Positions 41,764-46,400 of a DNA stretch of 46,400 nt are shown here, piece by piece. The notes beneath the pieces are model-generated. The model saw only the letters and a list, made by a program, of their open reading frames with translations. It made no database searches and was not told the origin of the DNA. The position numbers and the translations under genes are program-made. This DNA is from Arenimonas sp. (GTDB taxonomy: Bacteria; Pseudomonadota; Alphaproteobacteria; Rhizobiales; Rhizobiaceae), in contig JAIBEK010000046.1 in the NCBI GenBank assembly GCA_019459145.1, forward strand, positions 1-46,400. Reading direction: 5' to 3'. The stretch's first letter is position 1. Each line of letters opens with the position of its first letter.

Positions 41764-42384
41764 ATGGAACTGAGACAGAAGCTGATACTGGCCTCCGGGT
41801 CGCCGCGCCGCCTCGACCTCTTGAAGCAGGTCGGGATCGAGCCCGTGCGCCTGATGCCGATGGACCTCGACGAGACGCCGAAAAAGTCTGAACATCCGCG
41901 CTCGCTGGCGCGCCGCCTGTCGACCGACAAGGCCAAGGCCGCTTATGGCGAGATCCGCCGCGATCCGGTGTGGAACGACAGCTATATCGTCGCCGCCGAT
42001 ACCGTGGTTGCCGTCGGCCGCCGCATCCTGCCCAAGGCGGAATATCTGGAGGAAGCCTCCTCGGCGCTGCATCTGCTTTCGGGCCGCAGCCACTGGGTGT
42101 TCACCGGCGTCTGCCTGATCACGCCCTCGGGCACCGTGCGCCAGAAGATCGTCGAGACCAAGGTGCGCTTCAAGCGCCTGTCCGGGCTCGACATCGAAAG
42201 CTACCTGGCCTCGGGTGAGTGGCGCGGCAAGGCCGGCGGCTATGCCGTCCAGGGCATTGCCGGTTGTTTCGTGCAGAAACTCGTCGGTTCCTACACCAAT
42301 GTCGTCGGGCTGCCGCTGTTCGAGACCCTGCAACTGCTCTCCGGCGAGGGCTTTGCCGTGCAGTCCGGCTGGACGGAGGGCTGA
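41764..42384 (+). CDS. maf: Maf family nucleotide pyrophosphatase
   Basis: A 206-residue Maf-like protein. [20 protein letters not shown] is the family N-terminus; [15 protein letters not shown] holds the catalytic Asp; [39 protein letters not shown] and [14 protein letters not shown] are the remaining blocks. Maf proteins hydrolyse non-canonical nucleoside triphosphates such as dTTP/UTP analogues and affect septation. ATG 41764 has GAGAGGG upstream. It is followed by yacG after three bases. Confidence 0.94.
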   Translation: MELRQKLILASGSPRRLDLLKQVGIEPVRLMPMDLDETPKKSEHPRSLARRLSTDKAKAAYGEIRRDPVWNDSYIVAADTVVAVGRRILPKAEYLEEASSALHLLSGRSHWVFTGVCLITPSGTVRQKIVETKVRFKRLSGLDIESYLASGEWRGKAGGYAVQGIAGCFVQKLVGSYTNVVGLPLFETLQLLSGEGFAVQSGWTEG

Positions 42385-42387
42385 GCC

Positions 42388-42600
42388 GTGACCGAGCCCG
42401 ACACGAGCCGCTCCGCTAAGGTGGAGCCGCTGCGCAAGGCGCATCCTTGCCCCGAATGCCGCCGTCCCTCGCAGCGTGAGCACTATCCCTTCTGTTCCGA
42501 CCGCTGCCGCAACCTGGACCTGTCGCGCTGGCTCAAGGGTTCCTATGCCATCCCCGTGGTCGACGACGAATCCAAGGCCGAGGACGACGGCCGCGATTGA
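42388..42600 (+). CDS. yacG: DNA gyrase inhibitor YacG
   Basis: A 70-residue zinc protein. CPECRRPSQREHYPFCSDRC (four zinc-binding cysteines) followed by RNLDLSRWLKGSYAIP is diagnostic. YacG binds GyrB and blocks DNA binding by gyrase. The C-terminal tail is acidic. GTG start, three bases after maf, so it is co-translated in the infA–maf unit. It is the last core gene before the tRNA-Phe island. Confidence 0.95.
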   Translation: MTEPDTSRSAKVEPLRKAHPCPECRRPSQREHYPFCSDRCRNLDLSRWLKGSYAIPVVDDESKAEDDGRD

Positions 42601-42799
42601 TTTCGCCACGGCGGCAGCCGGCCGCATGCCGGAAGCCGTTAATTTGATTGGTGTTTCCCGGATTTTCGCAAAGCTGTCAAAAAAGTGCCGAAAGGCGCTG
42701 GACATGCCGAAACAAGATGCTATAACGCCCTCGCTTCCGGGGGAAACTTCTCCCCCGCCGGTCGGAACCATCCGCCGGATGGCTTGCCAAAAGCCTGAT

Positions 42800-42875
42800 G
42801 CCCGGATAGCTCAGTTGGTAGAGCAGCGGATTGAAAATCCGCGTGTCGGTGGTTCAAATCCGCCTCCGGGCACCA
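42800..42875 (+). tRNA. tRNA-Phe (anticodon GAA)
   Basis: A full cloverleaf: acceptor GCCCGGA/TCCGGGC, anticodon arm GCGGATT-GAA-AATCCGC, T arm with GGTTCAAATC, discriminator A and encoded CCA (76 bases). It is the probable integration site: an integrase gene starts 70 bases past its 3' end and points back towards it. The tRNA appears intact. Confidence 0.97.
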
Positions 42876-42945
42876 TTCTAAGCCCTTGATGTGTCTACGC
42901 TTTTCGGGCATTTCTGATCTCCTTGATTTCTCTCGTTTGACAGTT

Positions 42946-44037
42946 TTAACCACCCGGTTTGACAACTCTCGTTTTCCGTTTGTTCAGTTCCTCCCCGAAA
43001 TCCGCAACGACGGATGTCGCTTGCCGGGCCATGTCGGCACGTCTGGAATAGTGCTTTGCCATCGCCTCCGTCGCATGGCCCAGCACCAGCGCGATTGTGC
43101 CATGGTCTCTACCCATCTCGGCCAGGATGGTCGCAACCGTATGCCTTAGCCCCTTCAAGGTCAGGCCGGGCTGGATAGCACCCTCCGCTTCGAGTTTGCC
43201 CTTCAGCTTGATCCAGTTCGTACTGAAGCCGTGATAGGTCCGGGGTAGGCCACGGCTGTTGGCGCAGAGCGTGACGGCGTCGTGTTGAGGCGCCGCCGCC
43301 ATTGCCGCGGCGACGGGTTCGAACAACGGTAGGTAAATCGGCCGACCAGTCTTGTTGCGGCGGGTGTCGAGCCCCGCGTCCGAAATCGCCGCTCGTGGTA
43401 GGCTAAGCGCATCCTGCGGATCAAGCGCGTAGAACATCATCAGCGCGATCGGAAGCTTCATGTGGGGTGCAAGTGCCGCGAGTACCGTTTCGCGCTCAGC
43501 GTCCGTCCAGGGCCTGTTGGCGTCGGGCAGAGACTTCGGTCGTCGAACCGGCTTGACGCGCGAGGCCGGGTTGTCCTTCGTATAGCCATACTCGATACCC
43601 CAGTCGAAGATCACGGACAGCACCGAGCGCACATAATTCGCGAATCGGAACTTGCGCTGTTCGAGTGCCTTGTCACGGATCTTGGCGATCAGAGGCGGAT
43701 TAAAACGGTCAAGCGGCGTGTCCTCGATCGCCTGCAGGTAGTCGAAGCAGTTCTGGTAGTCAGCGCGCGTTCGTGGCGCCAGTTCCGATCTGAAGCGGAC
43801 GCTCTCCCTGTAGCGCGTGATCAGCATGCCGAGTGTGCCCGGTTTAGCCTGTTTCTCGGCTAGCAGCTCGTTGATCCTGTGGAGCTCCATATCAAAGGAC
43901 AAGGTGTAGGGTTCAAATTTTCGGCAGTCCACCTTGTGGCGAGACTTGCGGTGGTAGCATCGCCAGTTGCCGTCCTTGTCGCGGAAGATCTGCCAGCCTT
44001 TGTATTTGTTGGTGCGTCTGTCTCTCGTCGTCGTCAT
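42946..44037 (-). CDS. Tyrosine-type site-specific recombinase (integrase)
   Basis: A 363-residue integrase. The N-terminal about 65 residues (KYKGWQIFRDKDGNWRCYHR) form an arm-binding domain, residues 70-160 the core-binding domain, 170-345 the catalytic domain. Visible catalytic residues: Lys229 (RRNKTGRP), Arg298 in LTLKGLRHTVATI, His321 (LGHATEAM) and Tyr330 (KHYSR). The first arginine of the usual pentad is not apparent: the expected loop reads YALDPQDALSL; also the motif before R298 has K instead of H. Similar rhizobial phage-type integrases have this form. It overlaps the Xis gene by four bases. Confidence 0.92.
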   Translation of the reverse strand: MTTTRDRRTNKYKGWQIFRDKDGNWRCYHRKSRHKVDCRKFEPYTLSFDMELHRINELLAEKQAKPGTLGMLITRYRESVRFRSELAPRTRADYQNCFDYLQAIEDTPLDRFNPPLIAKIRDKALEQRKFRFANYVRSVLSVIFDWGIEYGYTKDNPASRVKPVRRPKSLPDANRPWTDAERETVLAALAPHMKLPIALMMFYALDPQDALSLPRAAISDAGLDTRRNKTGRPIYLPLFEPVAAAMAAAPQHDAVTLCANSRGLPRTYHGFSTNWIKLKGKLEAEGAIQPGLTLKGLRHTVATILAEMGRDHGTIALVLGHATEAMAKHYSRRADMARQATSVVADFGEELNKRKTRVVKPGG

Positions 44038-44270
44038 CCGAGCCGCCCCACGATTTCATTGTCGGGGTCGGGGTGGCCCTCCTTCAGGTGATCAAGCCAC
44101 TGATCGAGGTCCCGGATGTCATAGCGCTCATCGCCCTCGGCCAAGGCAACGGGGCGTACAGAGCAGATCCGGTTGAAGCGCTTGACCGGGATGCCGATGT
44201 AATCGGCGGCCTGTCGTATCGACATCATGCGAGGCTGGACGACTTTTATGTTCAACATGGTGTTTGTCAT
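44034..44270 (-). CDS. AlpA/Xis-like winged-helix excision factor
   Basis: A 78-residue protein. MMSIRQAADYIGIPVKRFNR is a MerR/AlpA-type helix-turn-helix, and DERYDIRDLDQWLDHLKEGH matches the 'y...dld.wi' end of excisionases. It should bend DNA and direct the integrase to excise. GGAGA seven bases before ATG 44270 supports the start. It precedes int with an ATGA overlap, an xis-int operon. Confidence 0.75.
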   Translation of the reverse strand: MTNTMLNIKVVQPRMMSIRQAADYIGIPVKRFNRICSVRPVALAEGDERYDIRDLDQWLDHLKEGHPDPDNEIVGRLG

Positions 44271-44787
44271 CTGGCAGTCTCCGATTCTACGTCCTGGTGT
44301 CTCAATGGCGGGCTGCGTGAGCCGCCGGCTCGGATTCGTATTTAGCGCAGAAGTGATCATTGATTTGACGGGCTGTGAACTATCAAATTTGTCAGTAGCG
44401 TTTGATTACAGACGATGCGGTGTCGCGCTGTTTTGCTTAGGTTTTCGCCGGAGATAGGCCTGCCTCTCGGATTTTGGTAAGTGTAAAACCTTATTGGTGG
44501 GCGGCGCGACGTTGCGCGCGATAAAGGACCTTGCGACGCGGTGGCGACAATCCTCGCAAACCATGGTCAAACAGAAAATTGATATTCAGGGCGCGGTTTC
44601 AAATTGCTAAATGTCTATAAAATTTGCATCAGAATATATCATGATTCAAACTATGAATAATAGTTTCGGTAATACGTAATAGGCGATAAGGGATACCTAT
44701 CGGTGGTGTGCCACCGCGGACACATTTGTGAGAGGTACGGAACCGTAACTGGGATATGGCTTTCGCTTAATGAATCATTTACCATAA
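44271..44787. other. AT-rich stretch of the island
   Basis: About 515 bases with no convincing gene. It becomes strongly AT-rich from about 44360, with A/T runs near 44590-44700, unlike the surrounding chromosome. It contains the xis-int promoter and may hold integrase arm sites. An in-frame ATG at 44770 is followed after five codons by TAA (44785), just before the RHE_PE00001-like frame. Confidence 0.45.
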
Positions 44788-45924
44788 ATTCAATATTACG
44801 ATCTCGCGAAACTGCCCATCCAGAGCCTGCTGCGGCCGATTTCCGAGGCAGCGGTCTCGCTCACCCGCCTCGACGAGCGAATTGCACGTTCGCCGGTCGG
44901 TGAGGGCTTTCTCGAGCGTTCCCATTTCCTTGAGGTGCATGCTTCGCTCTGGGTCGACGGTGAACTCGTCCATCTCGAGGACCTCGTCCTGCACGACGCG
45001 CTCCGGGATATCCGCGCACCGACCCACGAACTCACAATCGCCCGCGACATCCTGAAAACCCGACGCCGCATCGCCGCCCATCCGCCCGCCTGGGCACTCT
45101 CGAGCCACGGCCTCGCCTCCCTCCGTGGCCGGCCGTGGGCCGGAGCATCATTGGGTGGAGACGGGGAGGGGGCGCCGGATGGGACTTTGGAGGTGGCCGA
45201 CACTCCGACTGGGGTAGGGGAGGCGGAGGATCCCGACATTGATGGTCTGGGTGATGCGTTTGCCGCGATCGATGCGGTTCTTGCCCGCTCGGAGGCCGCG
45301 ATCGAAGAGGCGAAGAAGCCTGGGCGCGCCAAAAACGCTCCGGAAAAGGATCCCTTCGTCTACGACCTCGACTGGGATGAAGACGAGCGGCTGGAGGAGT
45401 GGCAAGCTGTGCTGGCGCGCGCCCAGGACTTGCCGCCGGCCCTGCAGGCTATCGTGGCGCTCGATGCCTGGAAAGAGATTGCCGTGCTCCAGCATGCGCC
45501 CTGGCTCGGCCGGCTACTCGCCGCCTCGATCCTGCGCGAGGGTGGCATCACCACCGGCACCCATCTCGCAGCGATCAATCTCGGGCTGAAGGCCATCCCC
45601 GTCGATCGGCGCCGGCATCGCGATCGCGAGACGCGGTTGCTGGCCATAACCAGAGCGTTGGCCATTACAGCCGAGATGGGACTGAAGGAGCATGACCGAC
45701 TGGTCTTGGTGCGGGAGATGATGCAGCGGAAGCTTCAAGGACGCAGGACGTCATCAAGGCTGCCGGAGCTGGTCGAGCTCGTCATGGCAAAGCCGCTCGT
45801 GTCGGCCGGGATGGTGGCCAGAACACTCGACGTTACGCCGCAGGCGGCGCGGCGGATCGTTTTGGAACTCGGTCTGAGGGAGATGACGGGCAGGGGGAGG
45901 TTTCGGGCGTGGGGATTACTCTAG
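44788..45924 (+). CDS. RHE_PE00001 family protein, start codon unclear
   Basis: A frame of about 378 codons of a rhizobial plasmid/island family with a C-terminal helix-turn-helix ([20 protein letters not shown]). Family-like sequence begins at [20 protein letters not shown] (44794 on) and continues [40 protein letters not shown] and [20 protein letters not shown]. But no ATG, GTG or TTG lies between the upstream TAA at 44785 and 44935. The first usual start, GTG 44935, drops about 49 conserved residues. So the gene either uses a rare start (ATT 44788) or has lost its 5' end by mutation. The C-terminal domain is complete. Function unknown, perhaps DNA-binding. Confidence 0.7.
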   Translation: MQYYDLAKLPIQSLLRPISEAAVSLTRLDERIARSPVGEGFLERSHFLEVHASLWVDGELVHLEDLVLHDALRDIRAPTHELTIARDILKTRRRIAAHPPAWALSSHGLASLRGRPWAGASLGGDGEGAPDGTLEVADTPTGVGEAEDPDIDGLGDAFAAIDAVLARSEAAIEEAKKPGRAKNAPEKDPFVYDLDWDEDERLEEWQAVLARAQDLPPALQAIVALDAWKEIAVLQHAPWLGRLLAASILREGGITTGTHLAAINLGLKAIPVDRRRHRDRETRLLAITRALAITAEMGLKEHDRLVLVREMMQRKLQGRRTSSRLPELVELVMAKPLVSAGMVARTLDVTPQAARRIVLELGLREMTGRGRFRAWGLL

Positions 45925-46038
45925 ATGCTCGGCCGCAAGACGAAGGAGGTCGAGATCCTCCGCGAAGCCTTGTCCAAAGCAGACTCAAAAAAACGGATAT
46001 CGCGGCCGATCTTGTTGCCGAAGGACGGTTCCCGATGA
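45925..46038 (+). pseudogene. Transposase OrfA, C-terminal remnant
   Basis: MLGRKTKEVEILREALSKAD followed by SKKRISRPILLPKDGSR is the C-terminal third of an IS3-family OrfA: the end of the leucine zipper and tail. The start of OrfA, including its helix-turn-helix, is absent. A run of seven A (45987-45993) is the usual -1 slippage signal used to make the OrfAB fusion. Not functional as it stands. Confidence 0.75.
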
Positions 46039-46400
46039 AGGCCGTCGCCGACACCCTGGGCGTATCCCGTTCCAACCTCGTCGAGCGGCTGAAAGGCAGA
46101 TCGAAGCCGCGCGGCTCCTATCACAAGGCCGAGGATGCAGAGCTTTTGCCCATCATCCGCAGGCTGGTAGATCAAAGGCCAACCTATGGCTATCGGCGGA
46201 TCGCCGCGCTCCTCAATCGCGAGAGGCGAGCCGCCGATAAGCCTGTCGTCAACGCCAAACGGGTTCATCGCATCATGGGCAACCACGCCATGCTGCTGGA
46301 GAAGCATACGGCCGTTCGCAAGGGCCGCCTCCACGACGGCAAGGTGATGGTAATGCGCTCGAACTTGCGCTGGTGCTCGGATGGTCTGGAGTTCACCTGC
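46035..46400 (+). CDS. IS3-family transposase OrfB (partial)
   Basis: MKAVADTLGVSRSNLVERLK is an N-terminal helix-turn-helix; RRLVDQRPTYGYRRIAALLN and NAKRVHRIMGNHAML are the HTH_21-like part; MRSNLRWCSDGLEFTC contains the first Asp of the DDE catalytic triad and matches the IS2 group. It is in the -1 frame relative to OrfA, with an ATGA overlap. The remainder, with the other two catalytic acids, lies past the window end, so integrity cannot be judged. Confidence 0.85.
   Translation, partial: MKAVADTLGVSRSNLVERLKGRSKPRGSYHKAEDAELLPIIRRLVDQRPTYGYRRIAALLNRERRAADKPVVNAKRVHRIMGNHAMLLEKHTAVRKGRLHDGKVMVMRSNLRWCSDGLEFTC

Larger units (their letters stand above)
42876..46400. mobile_element. Integrative element at tRNA-Phe (partial)
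   Basis: The segment starts at the 3' end of tRNA-Phe with integrase and Xis-like genes, then an AT-rich stretch, a RHE_PE00001-family gene and an IS3-family remnant. Gene content and base composition differ from the conserved infA–yacG block before it. The left junction should lie in the 3' part of the tRNA gene; the matching direct repeat (right attachment site) must lie beyond the window. Cargo genes are not visible here. Confidence 0.75.
45925..46400 (+). mobile_element. IS3-family (IS2-group) element, 5'-truncated
   Basis: The sequence begins in the middle of an OrfA leucine-zipper region and runs through the frameshift window into OrfB. OrfB continues off the right edge. The left inverted repeat and the OrfA helix-turn-helix are missing: the stop codon of the preceding gene (TAG 45922-45924) abuts the OrfA remnant directly. 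The right end is not seen. Confidence 0.8.

Overview
The window is GC-rich chromosomal DNA of an alphaproteobacterium, almost certainly a member of the Rhizobiaceae. The evidence is the gene order murA – DUF2948 – hisD – UPF0262 – low-molecular-weight phosphatase – infA – maf – yacG, a BA14K-family protein, several HWE-type histidine kinases, and a RHE_PE00001-family gene next to the tRNA-Phe island. The genus cannot be fixed from the sequence alone.

Layout. Positions 1-2800 are gene-poor: a common rhizobial palindromic repeat, a GNAT acetyltransferase, a small winged-helix protein of lower GC with an orphan 16-bp palindrome beside it, a hairpin-rich stretch ending in a minus-strand terminator (candidate small transcript), and a cysteine-rich hypothetical gene. 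Positions 2800-16140 hold single metabolic and envelope genes: a glycerophosphodiester phosphodiesterase, a lipoprotein metallo-hydrolase, a GH32 fructan hydrolase, a truncated-type pyruvate kinase, a YiiX-like lipoprotein, a proline-rich BA14K protein, a 1169-residue transporter-like hybrid histidine kinase, MscL and a PLP aminotransferase.

Positions 16331-30332 form a glycan cluster of thirteen larger genes. galE is followed by a translationally coupled block (rfbF, rfbG, 3,5-epimerase-like gene, sugar C-methyltransferase) that should make a CDP-linked, C-methyl-branched 6-deoxyhexose. Then come a GT2, a CmcI-type methyltransferase, two overlapping FkbM methyltransferases, an RfbJ-like 4-ketoreductase, a radical SAM/SPASM enzyme, a GT4 and a second GT2 paralogous to the first. 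No flippase, polymerase or ABC exporter is present here. The combination of a branched CDP-sugar, several methyltransferases and a radical SAM enzyme is the best candidate in this window for an undescribed system.

Positions 30499-36470 hold a DUF442 sulfurtransferase/phosphatase-like protein with an AT-rich inverted repeat in its promoter, a one-pass membrane protein, and a signalling island: PRC-barrel protein, single-domain response regulator and two HWE kinases. Positions 36575-42600 are core genes (tRNA-Thr, small conserved gene, murA, hisD, infA, maf, yacG).

From 42876 an integrative element begins at the 3' end of tRNA-Phe: an integrase pointing back at the tRNA, an AlpA/Xis-like gene, an AT-rich stretch, a RHE_PE00001-family gene without a recognisable start codon, and the 5'-truncated remnant of an IS3-family (IS2-group) element that runs off the window. 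The other end of the island is not seen.
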